DNA from: Siphonodentalium dalli
Taxonomy: Eukaryota; Mollusca; Scaphopoda; Gadilida; Siphonodentaliidae
Direction: 5' to 3'
NCBI GenBank assembly: GCA_032622095.1
Contig: CP136063.1
Location: forward strand, 213,795,982-213,859,981
Length of the DNA: 64,000 bases
Positions 45,389-57,801 of the stretch are shown piece by piece. The position numbers and the translations under genes are program-made. The notes under the pieces were generated by a model. The model was not told the origin of the DNA. It saw only the letters and a program-made list of their open reading frames with translations, and searched no databases. Each line of letters starts with the position of its first letter. Position 1 is the stretch's first letter.

Positions 45389-47260
45389 CACTGTGGGGGA
45401 ACTACTCCTGGCGATTTGGTTCTCTACCGAGATTCGTGAGCATTTTTGAGCCACGATTCCGATTCTCTATCGAGCAATTGGAGCATAAAACGTAAAAAAA
45501 CAACAACATTGGAACAGTGTTTCCTGAGTTTCATAACGCTATCGTGAAACTATGGTCACTGGCCATCAGTCTGTGTAAAAAAAAAGAGTAAAAGCTAACC
45601 CGAAATGCACAGAAATTGTCTTTCTATTTTCCGATTCCGATTCTCTGCTGAGGACTCCGATTCTCTACCGAGCGCTCGGTTCTCTGCAAATAGCTCGATT
45701 CTCTCCATTAGATAAAGTAGTATATGCCGTCCGCTTGATTTCTGACAATATGACTACATTATTAGTAATAAACCTGATACAAGATGAGCGGCGGCCATAT
45801 GCATTGACATGTGTATTCAGATCCATTGACACGTCTATAATGCAGCTGGTTCAAAGAACACTTAATTGCAATTACAAAATTTACACAAAGTGACCCCCTC
45901 TGTATAGCGTCCTATAATGGTCCTTAATATTATTGAACCGAAAGTCTATATTTTACGAAAAAGATAGAAGTTGCAGTCAGAGACGGGTCGTTATTGTTTA
46001 GAACAACTGGCGGCTCTCTAAATCAATCAGAGGCCAACTGGGCGGACCGAACTCATATTCGAACTTGACCTATATTTCGAGCTCATAAACTCACATACCA
46101 AATTTGGTTTTGATCTGTTAGCCCAAATAAAGTTCTCATCCGGAAACTTTCCGCTCGGACAGACGCGTGGGTGTCCCGACAACTCCACAGACGGACGGAC
46201 GGACACCGTCTATTTAATAGTCTCCTAAAAAAAAATCGGGGGACAAAAACTAAACTAAACTCGTTGGCAGACATATTTGCTTCACTGCGCCTAAACATTA
46301 ACAACAGAAACGCATACTATTACATACAATTCACTTAAAAGTATCATAATATATAATTGTTATACAGTTCTAATAATAGTTCCAATTCCTGTGCCAGTTT
46401 GTACTTACAATATAACCAAACAACTATAGCCCAGTGACATATGCTAAATTTATGAACCTTTGGTTGAAACTTCTTATGTTATACCTGTCAATTATTACAG
46501 AAACTATAGGAACTAGATATGTCAAATGTACGTGTGCGCGAAGAGAAATAATGTCCGTAAGAAACAACAATATGATATGTGCTCAGTAATTGTTTGCATG
46601 TCGTAACTTTGTGAAAAAGAGATGTTATATTTGTGAGCAGATAACAATATTTAGGTAATATGAACCCAATACAATATCTTGTTTTAGCCCAATAATGGTT
46701 TGAACATGACTTTGGCGTTAGATGTGGACATGTAACATCTACTCCGCCCATATGTAGAGAACCGGAGCCACCGCGAGTAAATTGCAAAGAATCGGAGTCC
46801 TCAACAGAGAATCGGAACCTTCACCAGAGTTTTATTATAGCTTCTTTTCTAAAAAAAATGCGATTTATAGTTGATTTTTTTCTTGCATCCCCCAGTGGAT
46901 GTCACGGGCGCCATATTTTAAAAGTTACAACGAATTCTTATGAGTATTAGTATGTAAAAATGTTGTGGAAATGAAAGTTTTCCTCACAACTGACAAATAT
47001 CGAGTAAATTTCCCAATAACATTTGAAATTGTGACGATAAACTGACCGGATTTTGGGACATACATTACTAACCGTCACGTGTGCGTCCATTCTCCTTCTG
47101 TTGTAATAATGCGAGGTAACATGTGGCAGAAAACTTGCCGTGAGTATGACGATGTCACGAAAATGAGCAAAAATGCAAAGAATCGGAAACTTTGCTCGGT
47201 AGAGAATGTAAATATTGCTCGGTAGATAACCAAATCGCCAGGAGTAGTTCCCCCACAGTG
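45389..47260. mobile_element. hAT-like non-autonomous element, 1.87 kb, 8-bp target duplication
   Basis: The left end CACTGTGGGGGAACTACTCC continues GGCGATTTGGTT; the right end is its inverse up to 47260. GTTCAGCC at 45381-45388 and 47261-47268 is a perfect 8-bp duplication. Both subterminal regions repeat the decamer-like GAGAATCGGA (inverted in the left half, direct in the right), about five degenerate copies on each side, some joined to CTCGGTAGAGAA. No transposase is seen. An 8-bp duplication favours hAT; P-type elements are the main alternative. Confidence 0.88.
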
Positions 47261-47288
47261 GTTCAGCCGCTACCATATAAACTACCTG

Positions 47289-49035
47289 GGGCCTGTTTCA
47301 TGAAGCAAGGTCATAACATTATCTTAAGATGGACTTAATCTAAGATCTAAGGTGGATCTTATGATGTAACATTTCCGTTTCAAGAACGCGTTTCACAAAA
47401 CAAGATTAAGTCCTACTTAAGTAGTAAGTTAAGTTCCCGCTCATTTAGACTGGTTATCGACAATTTTCTACAGTCCGGAACAAAACAATGTGGGCTTGTG
47501 CAATCTTTATGTACGGCTTGAGAGGTTATCGAGAAAGAGCCGAGTCCGAGTTGACATTATTGTGTGACAGGGATGCTGGATAGCGGCTGGGGTGGGGTGG
47601 GCGAATCAGCACATGTACCTTAGTGTCTATAGTCAGTGGCCTTATATTCGCATATGGATCTTAGACTTGTATGAGTTCCACGATGTGAATTCGAACATGA
47701 GTACATGTTTTTCGATTCAAAGGGAAATGAAAAATATTTGTTAGAGTAACTTTTTTATTATTTTTATGCAGATGTTTTATGCGGTTGTCATACCATGGAT
47801 ATATATATAACTACGTTTTCATTAGCACACTCGTATTGAGGGGTGTCATCGTTACGGGTGTGTATATAATATATACAGTATGCTGTACAACGGTCATCCC
47901 ACCCCTGCACAAAAAAAACATGACAAAAATTTGGTCAGCCTTGAAAATCACGACATATGGGCGTGGGCATAAACTCAATACAAATAATATTCTCTATAGA
48001 AAATTGTCACCATTTCTAAAACATATTTTGATAAAGAGCGTTGTGTTACCTTTCCTATATGACATATCTGCTTTGTAAACAGCCGACGGAAATTTGGAAA
48101 GAGGAAAGAATCAATACATTAATTGATCGCATTTTACCCCATCTCCCAACACACATATGGAATAATATAGAGGAGATTGTGAGCTTTGAGCTAGGCCATA
48201 ATTCTTAAAACTGTAACCGCCCCTTAATTGAACCGGGCCAAACTTCCATGTTTGCGAAATGCCATGTCCACCCCACCCGTTGGATTTAAACTATATCTCA
48301 AAGATTCCAACAGTTCGAAATTTCTAACCTGACGCCCCTAAAGTTGGTGATTTTCGGTTGCTGCTGTTTGTCTAAAACAGCACATTCCTTTACTAGTTAG
48401 AAATTCAAACAATTGAACCCTATATATAGTGTACGATTAATGTTGTTGTCAGGCATGAAATTTCCAATTGCTAAACATTTTGACCAAAGTGTGTTTGTGT
48501 GTGGTGGGGGGGGGGGTAGACAACACACAAACCCCATTCGCCACTTCCCTGATGATAAGCCTGTACTCTGAATTGTTTTTACCAAACTAACCCTATGGTT
48601 ATACGGTTGGGGTTGCCCTCTCCAAACTTTGGTTTTGGAAAGTTTGAGGTACCAGTTGGAATGTTTAAACACAAAGAGATTTTGGTGTTGTTTAAGGGGG
48701 CGTAGTTGGACATTTCGAGGCGATCACCCCCTCTCACTCTGTAGCCACGACCCTGTATACCAGACGACGAATTGCCCACCCAGACAATGTACAGATATCT
48801 CCGTAATTGCAAAATAACATAGGCCGCCATACTTGTGGTCAATATGCCACTTATCACGTGGGTCTTAACTTTAAGATTATCTTATGACACCTCACAGCGG
48901 TCTTAAAGTTAAGACCGAAGTTAAGACCATCTTAAGTTAAGACCTTGTTCGTGAAACGCACTTATGACTGAAGTTTTAACTTATGACCATCTTAAGTCCA
49001 AACTATGTCATAAGTTGCTTTCATGAAACAGGGCC
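47289..49035. mobile_element. PIF/Harbinger-like element, 1.75 kb, CTG target duplication
   Basis: It begins GGGCCTGTTTCATGAAGC and ends GCTTTCATGAAACAGGGCC. CTG stands at 47286-47288 and 49036-49038. Subterminal regions carry many CTTAAGAT/TAAGTTAAG repeats in both orientations. The left ~90 bp recurs alone at 5898-5986. Inside, only the fragment at 47920-48200 looks protein-like, so the element is non-autonomous. Confidence 0.8.
47920..48205 (+). pseudogene. Possible LINE-like coding fragment inside the Harbinger-like element
   Basis: One frame reads KIWSALKITTYGRGHKLNTN and FLKHILIKSVVLPFLYD; after a frameshift another reads WKEERINTLIDRILPHLPTH. ILIKSVVLPFL.Y resembles the segment after the reverse transcriptase core in LINE proteins, but the match is weak. 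Confidence 0.25.
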
Positions 49036-49038
49036 CTG

Positions 49039-50408
49039 GTTTATAAAATAGTCTCGCTTGGTGAATAGCACCCCAGATGTCTTAAAAGGACACTAAAACT
49101 TATTTTATCTAAATAATTGATTATATACCTAAAATGGTTGCAATCTGGGTCGTCAAATTTAAAAAAACAGCCATATACTGAAATGGAGTGTCATTTCGTA
49201 GATGCTGTTGAAATCAGACGTCTCAAAGAAGCAAAATGAGCAATAAAGAGCGTTCCTTGTCACATTAGAAAATTTGTAGGAAAATTGCGGGTAAAAGCGT
49301 CTTTGACCCTCAGGTGACGTAAGGGTGGGGGGGAGCTAAAAAATATATGATCAATAAAGAGCGTTTCTTATCAGTTCAGAAGATGTGTGGGAAAAAATTG
49401 CAAAAAAGTAAAGTAATGCATGGTTAATGTCATGGGATAGGTGCTGTGGGCATCAAATGATTTAAAGATGCGCTAATAATCAGCAATAAAGAGCATTTAT
49501 TATCCACTTAAAAGATAGATGTAACTTTATCCGGAGTTATATTGCAGCTGCTGTTTATCCCAGATACTGCATTATTTAAAAGACTTGCTAATAACGCATT
49601 CTTAACATGAGCAATGACAGGTACCCAGCTAGTTCCGTATAATACTCAATTTATGTTTTGTTCAAGGATGTATATAAAAACAAGGTTGTGCATCAAAAAT
49701 TGCTCTGGTCAAGTTTTTTTTTTTGCTCATAAGAGTGAATCTGTTTTTACCAAGAATCTATATATTTATTTATATATTTAAAAAATAATGGATGAACTAA
49801 AAAAGAACTAAGTGCCATAACTCTGGTAGAAAACAAATCTGACAATGCCTACTTTTGAACTCAAATGAGATATTGTTGTGAATGTCCATATAACCAAAAT
49901 GAAGGGAATTTGTTGGAAGTTTGTTCATGTTATCGTGCCAAAGGTCATAAAATTACAAAACCGACAAACTAAGGGCCGTAATTAAGGTAAAATAAATCTT
50001 CAAACTCAATTGATATATTCGTGTGAACGGTCCGCATAAAAAAAATCCTGGTCTTTCACTGGGTCTTTACTTTATTAAAAAAAATGCCGTATTGGGGCGT
50101 CTTTATCTATTTTAGAGATGTTTATTTGTTCAAACATATGTATATATATAAAAAAAATAAACAATTGTGGGCTTTGCAATACTAATTGGAGTGCATGAAC
50201 TAATGGTTGTATCGTTTATATGCTGTTGTGGACTACACAAGACTCTATAAATAATTCCAAAAACATACATGTACATGTTCAAAATATTGTTTTATAGATT
50301 TAACCAATAATAAAAAAGACGGAAGCACTCTTCAGACATGATATCAGTCTTCAACCCAGAGAACTTTGCGGCCATGGATTAGTAACCCTCGTCACAACTG
50401 GGCGGAGC
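49039..50408. other. Non-coding, no recognised feature
   Basis: AT-rich. AATAAAGAGCGTTYCTT recurs near 49243, 49352 and 49485, spaced about 110-130 bp, a hint of an old tandem repeat. Confidence 0.45.
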
Positions 50409-50795
50409 CCACATATTCTGAGCGGACAATAAATGCGATTTATTGATTATTTATGTAAATATAATTTATTAGTCCCCCCCCCCCCCCATTTAATATGTGG
50501 TCGAAGGCGCGTACCCCATGGCATTCCCCTGGTGACTTATGTCTACCAATGTTCTAATATATCTTCTGAGCTGACTAGGGACGCTCTTTATATGATTAAT
50601 TATTTATTAGTGGCCAGTTAAGATGTATGCGGTCAACATCACTCATCCCGTGGCATTCATCGGTTGAATCTATCCATTCGCATAAGTCTTGTTCAACAAC
50701 CCGATCGGTCGATAGGCGGCGGGGACCAAATTCGTGCTGTGCGACAACGTCATCAACGTCCGCAACACACAATCTTACAGAAATAAATATTTAAA
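50409..50795 (+). repeat. Interspersed repeat, second copy of the 6.3-kb family
   Basis: It matches 6314-6695 in the same orientation over about 380 bp, with a C tract inserted at about 50465. Confidence 0.8.
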
Positions 50796-51003
50796 GTGAT
50801 AGTACTGTTATTTCTATATGAAATTATTCTTGCCCAGAATAATCGGATTGCCATGGTGGCGCGCGCACCAGCAAACCCAGGCCTTCATCGTAAATCGGTG
50901 TTTAGATATTGCAAGCATTGGTCGAAGGGTCAAGGGTCAGAAAGACCAGAATGCATCATCGATCTAAAAATAAAGCTGACGGACACGCATTAATAATATA
51001 AAA

Positions 51004-51308
51004 ATGGCGGAACGTTTAAAAAATAGATTTGGAAGCGATCCGGGGGCTGTTAATTGTTCATGCGGGAATGTATGCGCGTGGAGGAAGTCGGCCACGTCTC
51101 GTTCGTTGCGGACATCGTGTCCCTGTTTGGATGCGGGGACATTTTGCAGCAGAGGCTGCAAATGTGGAACAAGCAAAATGAGCTGTCAGAACCAGCCCAA
51201 GATTGGCAAGAAGAAAGGGTCGATTTTGTCGACAGAACTTGGGTTGTCAAGTAGCGAAGACGATGCCGATGGTGAAAATGTCGAAGATGTCGTCGTGAAA
51301 AAAAAGAG
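51004..51308 (+). CDS. Cysteine-rich protein, probable first exon
   Basis: The ATG has A at -3 and G at +4. The frame holds C18-x-C20-x3-C24, then C39-x-C41-x6-C48-x3-C52-x-C54-x6-C61 in CPCLDAGTFCSRGCKCGTSK, followed by a Lys patch and an acidic serine stretch (LSSSEDDADGE) and a KKKR end. The C-x-C spacing suggests zinc binding and recalls, loosely, CXC/tesmin-type clusters, but I cannot name the family. AG then GTAAAA at 51307-51314 could be a donor; unspliced, a stop follows at once (51310-51312). Later exons were not found. It may be a host gene fragment or transposon-borne. Confidence 0.45.
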
Positions 51309-51312
51309 GTAA

Positions 51313-51773
51313 AAAATTGTATCACTCTTCGCTATAAAATTGAAATTGATATCCACACAAATTCCAACAGGCAATATTAAATTATTTTTTTTAGGCCTTA
51401 CTCTTGTCGTCTTGAAGTTGAAGGTCTCGTTATTCACCATTCAAATAGTACTAGCAGTATATGTAGCATCATAAGCATGTGCAGTGTTGCTGTTAGTACT
51501 AGTAGGCATACCAAAAATAATAATAATACTGTAATATTTTTCATGACCATGATTGTGGAAAATTTTCCCAGATTGAATAAATTACAGGCCAAAATAATAG
51601 TAGGGGTGGATTTTTTTTTCCCACATTGAGTTTCCAAAAGTTATTCTCAGATGGGCTAGTTACTATCAACGGAAAATCAAATATATAAGTTCTCTAATTG
51701 ATTAACAGTATTTTATCTGCACAATACATGTAAGTCCATAATTTTGAGGCGAAGTTGATCGGAAGTGGGCAAC
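51313..51773. other. Non-coding, no recognised feature
   Basis: If the cysteine-rich exon is real this is its first intron. No second exon could be identified. Confidence 0.35.
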
Positions 51774-53150
51774 TATGGGAGGCCCTTTTCACATTTATTA
51801 TTTATTTGCGCTTAAGCGCAAATCATTTGCGCTTAAGCATAAAACAATTTGCCCTTAAGCACAAATCATTTGCACTAAAGCGCAAATATGTGTCTATCAA
51901 TTTATTTGCTCTTAAAGCGCAAATCATTTGCGGTTAAGCGCAAATACCTAGCACTCCCTTACTTCCCTCTGATTGTGAATGATTGGGTCCATCTCATAGT
52001 AAATTATGTTGGGCCCATAGTAATAGCCCCATACCGACTCGAAGTTGAAGAAAAAACATATATCCATGTCAGCATCTCTGTCCCTGGTGTCCCAGGAATT
52101 GGTGTCTCACTCCCAGATCTCTAGTATATTTTATTAAAGGGATATCTCCTGCACAGATAGATACCATTTCCATGGCCATAAAAAGGGAATTAAGGGTTAC
52201 TACTATCTAACTTACCCATAAATTATTGGCATGACCTGGTGTATCAACTAGCAACACAAGAGGAGCATTGGGCTAATGTTAACCTGTTTTAATTAGCCTG
52301 AGTACTCAACAGTCAACTGTGAGTGTGTGTTCAACAAGGATAATCCCTAATTACATATTATCAGCATCCATCTATCCAAAGAATTTATGTCTCCTTCCCG
52401 GAACTCTAGTAATTTTTTGTATGATGTTTTTTAATGTATTATTGCAAAGATTTGGGCCCTTACTATGGTCATATACTATAGCATGCATGTGGTGTCACTG
52501 CATGAGGGCTTGCTTACCTCATATGGTTTACTTATTGACTTAAATCAGAGGAAATAACCCTATTTTCATATTATCAGCATCCCTGTCAAAAAAGATTGGT
52601 GTCTCATTCCTGGAGCTTTGGTGTCTCAGTCCTCGAGCTCTAGTTCTTTTTATTACACAAATCTATAGTATTGCCATGGTCATATAGTTCCACCGAGGGC
52701 TTGCTTCCCTCATATGGTGTGCCTGTATACTCGAAAATTGAGGAAAATCAAAGTCGCCCCGACTAATACAGAATAACTAATATATACTGAAGATATTATA
52801 ATGCTATCACGAGTCGCTCCAACTAAAACAGAAGCTGATACTATTGCGAGTCAGCCATTTTGATAAAGAAGTTGGGCTAGCTCCCTACCCATCCAAACCA
52901 ATGAAACCAAGAGGTGATATGTCAATAGGAGTTAATGCTAAGTTATGGAGAAACCTATTTATTCACCAGGGGTGTTTAGTTACCTATAACCATGAATTGC
53001 GCATAAGCGCAATGATTGCACTGAAGCGAAATTATTTGCGCTTAAGCGCAATTAATTGCACTTAAGCACAATTGATTACGCTCAAGTGTTAAGTGCAATT
53101 GATTGTGCTTAAGCACAATTAATTATTAAATGTGAATTGGGCCTCCCATA
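51774..53150. mobile_element. Inverted-end element with palindromic 22-bp subterminal arrays
   Basis: TATGGGAGGCCC at 51774 is exactly inverted at 53139-53150, followed inward by CACATTTATTATTTATTTG and its looser inverse. Next to both ends lie arrays of the near-palindrome TTTGCGCTTAAGCGCAAA (about six units at 51808-51950, about six at 52990-53120). No target duplication or transposase is seen. Confidence 0.6.
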
Positions 53151-54850
53151 CACTTAAGCATAAATTAAATTCCAGATCTAAAAACTCCCCTGGGGCTGAA
53201 ATGATGGGCGGGGGGGGGGGGGGCTTTCATATTTATTATTTATTTGCAAATATTTGCACTTAAGCATAAATCATTTGCACTCAAGTACAAATATGCGTCT
53301 AACAATTAAATACCAAACTTGCTCTCCCTTACTTCCCTCTGATTGTGACTGATTTGAGTCAATCTCATAGTATATTATCATGGGCCCAAAGTAGTAGCCC
53401 CATACAGACTCAATAGTTGAAGAAAATTTCTGTCCCTGGTGTCCTAATAAGTGCCTCACTCCCAGAGCTGTAGTATATTTTATTAAAGGGACATCTCCTG
53501 CACAGATATATACCATTTCCATTTTCCATGGCCGTAAATAGACAATTAGGGCTTAAGCGTAAATAAATGATAAATGTGAAAATGCTTGAGAAATGAGGGT
53601 AAATAAAATATACTTAAGTGTAGATCAATTATACCTAAATGTAAATTAGTTATGCTTATACATAAATAATTACACTCCCATAGAGCTCCCCTCAAGCTGA
53701 AATTGATGCAACCACATATATTGTCTGCATATCAGTAGAATCTGTCAATGGCAGATATTATATACCGGGGGGAGGGGGTGGGGTGATACGAAATTTACAG
53801 GAAGGTATTTCGGGGTGGGTGACCCATGCAAATGTTTTACTTTGAGCACTTATTTGACATTTGTAACAGTTTAAAACTCATTTTGAGTATTTATAACAAC
53901 AAAAACACAATATGTATGGTACTGGGACCTCATATGGCCCTTAGTGCAGTGGAGATGACATTAATCTATGTCTTTTTGCATATGGGACGGTGGGGTGAAA
54001 AAATTCCTTCACCACACTTCCCTCTGATTGTGAATGATTTGAGTCAATCTCATAGTATATTATCATGGGCCCAAAGTAGTAGTCCCATACAGACTCAATA
54101 GTTGAAGCATTTCTGTCCCTGGTGTCCTAATAAGTGCCTCACTCCCAGAGCTGTAGTATATTTTATTAAAGGGACATCTCCTGCATAGATATATACCATT
54201 TCCATGGCCGTAAATAGGCAATTAGGGGTTACTGGGGGTTTGCTTCCCTTATATATGGTGTACTTATTGACTTGAAATAGGGGGAAAACCCCTATTTTCA
54301 TAATATCAGCAGCATCCCTGTCCCCAAGAATTTGTGTCTCCATCCCTGAGATATAGTATTTTTATAAAAGAGACATATCCTGCACAGATCTATACCATTC
54401 CCATGGTCATAAAACATCTTGGGGTTACTGGGGGATTGTTTCCATCATATGGTGGGTCTATATAAACTTTATTGATGTGTTTAGGCCTGTGCCATTTGAA
54501 ATTAATTCATGGGGGAATCAATGTTTTGAGCTAAAGTGTAAATAAATAATAAATGTGAAAATGCTTGAGGAATGAGGGTAAATAAAATATGCTTAAGTGT
54601 AGATCAATTATACCTAAATGTAAATTAGTTATGCTTATACATAAATAATTACACTCCCATAGAGCTCCCCTCAATCTGAAATTGATGCAACCACATATAT
54701 TGTCTGCATACCAGTAGAATCTTACAATGGCAGATATATACCGGGGGGCGCCCTTAGTGCAGTGGAGATGACATTAATCTACATGTATGTCTTTTTGCAT
54801 ATGGGACGGTGGGGTGAAAACATTCGTTCACCACACTGTTACAAAAGAAC
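53151..54850. repeat. Block duplications with further TTAAGC palindrome units
   Basis: 53330-53530 recurs at 54005-54215 (GAGTCAATCTCATAGTATAT, CTCACTCCCAGAGCTGTAGT). 53545-53750 recurs at 54530-54735 (ATGAGGGTAAATAAAATATG-like, CATAGAGCTCCCCTCAA). 53942-54000 recurs at 54752-54820 (GATGACATTAATCTA, ATATGGGACGGTGGGGTGAA). Parts also match 52080-52190. The copies are shuffled, not a simple array. Confidence 0.8.
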
Positions 54851-55650
54851 CTTCCAGAAACGTAAAACTTAAATAAATAAACTTGTCTTGATGTCGCTAA
54901 TGCATAGATCATTGTGTGAATGGAAAATGAGCGAGCAACTGACATTAAATGTCACTATCAACGGATAGAAAGTATCTGACTATCAATGGGTAAAAAATAT
55001 CTGTCATCAGTGCATCAAGCCAATCAGTGAATTATTTGCTTGTCTATCAACTAAGATGATCTCTGGCAAGACCTAAAGTATCCAAGTCTGATAGAGTGAT
55101 GTGACTATGTTTATTTCCATCAAAACAGCTTCTGAAACAGGTTAAACTGTTAATTGAACTAAATGAGATAGATCATTCCCAGTCATATGAGTAATATCAG
55201 TACAGCTTTATTCAGTTTTGAACCAAATTTAGTGAAATTTGGGAGGTGGGTGTGAACAAATTGGGAGTAAAAAACATATTGGTTTTGCAGGTTTGGTGGT
55301 GATGGGTCCCCGAAAATGCCAGATGCAAAACAAAATTCATTCCTTCCTGCAAATTTTTTACTACCCCCATCCCCCTGCTCCACCTACAATCTTTGCATCA
55401 GCTTATACCGAGGTAAAATAGCCGAAGAACCCAATCATGCTAATTTATTGTGCTGCATAAATCATATATGCTAAGCATAGTCAGTTAATAAATGTTAACA
55501 CATCCTCCAATAAAGGGGTTTCAGTTTTTAATTTTCCAACAATTGGAAAGATATAGGTACCAGTTGAAAACAATTTCCAGAGTATATGCAAAGTTAATGC
55601 ACATTTACTGATATAAGCTAATTATGATAAAACAATTCAATTAAGCTTTA
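54851..55650. other. Non-coding, no recognised feature
   Basis: AT-rich with no supported gene. Confidence 0.4.
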
Positions 55651-56300
55651 AGGTAGCAATACACGATTTCCAGCAATTTTGCCAACCTGGGAGGGGGTAC
55701 TGTACTTCAAATCAATGCTAAGCCATTATCGTTGGCATATATCCAATCAAGCATGTTTTAATTTCGACAGAAATTTTAGGTGTAATCATTTAAATGTACT
55801 TTTGGTTCTTCGTACAATATGTCATTGAGTTATGCCCCTTGGTTTGCACACACGAACCGCTCAATTTTACCCATTTTTTCACTCAAATTGGCCATTTTCT
55901 ACCCAAAAACAGACCATGATAGAGCGAATGTCAATAAATAAGATTCTTCCACCTGATAGAGCTATGATAGAGCTGAGAAATATTTGAAAGAGAAAAAAAG
56001 TTATCGTATCAATTTGAAAAAAAAGTCTTGCGAGCCCAGATGACAGAATTCATGGGAGAGAAATCGGGCTATTTTCCTGTAACCAATAACACAGAGTTGG
56101 CCTTCACTGAAAACGAAAACCCTGTTGCGTATCCAAATTTTTCACTTTTTTGAGAACTTTCCCAGTTTTGTAAAATAAATAAACCTTCAAACCAGTAACG
56201 ACACAGTTAACACAGACTACACTGGCCGTTATGCCTCCCAGATACTTATATTTCTATTTTTCAGACCCCCTACAACCTGTGAAATCGTGTACTTCTACCT
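55651..56300. mobile_element. Terminal-inverted-repeat element, about 650 bp
   Basis: AGGTAGCAATACACGATTTC at 55651-55670 is inverted with two mismatches at 56281-56300 (GAAATCGTGTACTTCTACCT). TTTA precedes and AAGC follows, so no clean target duplication is seen. No coding frame. Confidence 0.65.
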
Positions 56301-56397
56301 AAGCATAAATATATTGCTCTGAAGTATCATTGTATTATGGTAAATCATAATTCAGTTACCCTTAACCACCATTGTTTGTTTTACCTCTCTCACCTTG

Positions 56398-56670
56398 GAT
56401 AAAATGGTATGACATAAATGGTATCAGTGTGTGGAGCCTTCCCCTATTAGTTGACTCAAAGACTGAGATACTACTATGTCAAAGGTTTCAACTTGAGCGG
56501 AATTCTGAAAGAGCATGTCTGAACTATGTGTGAGTGAATTGTGCTTCAGTCTAATTCATGAGAATGGATTACTCTTATTAAGCGAACCATTATTTCGCTT
56601 AAGACAGCCAAGGGTATAATAAGTGACGGCATTGCCCACACTGATACCATTTATGTCATACCATTTTATC
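56398..56670. mobile_element. 273-bp element with perfect 34-bp inverted ends
   Basis: GATAAAATGGTATGACATAA and the following ATGGTATCAGTGTG (56398-56431) are exactly inverted at 56637-56670. The centre shows TTATTTCGCTTAAG, a form of the palindromic motif of the 51.8-kb complex. Confidence 0.7.
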
Positions 56671-57694
56671 AGCTAACACTGGTCAATGTGAATTCGGGTC
56701 CCACATACTCTAGGAATACACACACCGCTGCACACTGTGGGTCAAATATAGACAAATTTTGACAAAAATCAGCTCAAATAAGGTTGAAAACAGACATTTC
56801 TCTAAATATCAGTCATGTGACAAATGTTCAGGTTGCTACATGTACCAATTATTATTGTTGCAACACATGCCGAAATAAATTTATGAACTAAAAAGATCTT
56901 AAATCAGTTTGAAAATAAGCATAAGTCTAGTAGATCTGAAATTTTGAAATGGCTGAAACCCAAACATGGCTGATGAATCTTAAATACATGAAAATATCTA
57001 GGTTTATGTTAATTAGCCTTGATAATAGTGCAAGGTTACCTCTAAAGTGCACATAATTTATCTGATCATTGTGCGAGTATAAAAAAAAGTTTAACTTTTT
57101 TCAACATATAATGAATTTCCCTTTCAAAATATAGTCCATATATCAATGTATATGGATTTCTATGTGTTTTTTCCCTTTCAAAATTCATGTGAACTCTATT
57201 ATATTCTGATTTATATGCAACTGTGCATGGATGCACTGGAAGCCCTTGTAGCAGATATTTTTGTATCTGTATTTCTAGCATGGGGGGTGTCCTAGGCATT
57301 GATTGAACCATAATTTGTGTGAATAAATGGTTGCTATGGCTCCCCAATGTTCTCGTCTTGTGGGTAGAGTTTGAAAAATCTTCAAAAATGAGGTCCTGTC
57401 CCATCATGTATGGTCATAGAATGGTGCACTGGACCTAAATCATGAATATGTTAGATTAACACAACTGATAGTTGTTTTAAATACTACTTCCTGGTCACAA
57501 ATGCTTGATACATATGTTTTGTGTCCATGCTTTAAACCAGCAAGGACCATGACTGGTAAATATAATGTTTAATTAGGTGAATAGCTATTGGACTCACAGA
57601 GAGTGATAATTTGATGGATTTCACAAGTCGCAGTATCAGTATAATAAGTTGTGAACTTGTGAGGCAGATGTTGGGTTAAATTAGCCAAGTTATA
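56671..57694. other. Non-coding, no recognised feature
   Basis: A 113-codon minus-strand frame at 57066-57407 has no domain or signal I recognise. Its low complexity and AT-rich setting favour chance. Confidence 0.35.
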
Positions 57695-57801
57695 CATTAA
57701 TGCCCTAAGTAATCGACCTCTTAACCAAAGCAGAAGTATGGGTAACATTTCAGGATTTAGTCAGAAATGTGGCTTGTTGCTATTAATCAGAAAGCTCTCC
57801 C
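57695..57801. mobile_element. Left half of a mariner-like fold-back MITE
   Basis: CATTAATGCCCTAAGTAATC after TA, then AGCAGAAGTATGGGTAAC and GATTTAGTCAGAAATGTGG. The match stops at about AGCTCTCC, the hairpin turn. Confidence 0.75.

Noticed and set aside
51808-51952. CRISPR-like array
   Set aside because: The units are palindromic and regularly spaced, but spacers are absent (units abut every ~22 bp) and the context is eukaryotic.
57066-57407. 113-codon minus-strand frame
   Set aside because: Could not be tied to any family. Codon usage and setting look like the rest of the AT-rich spacer.
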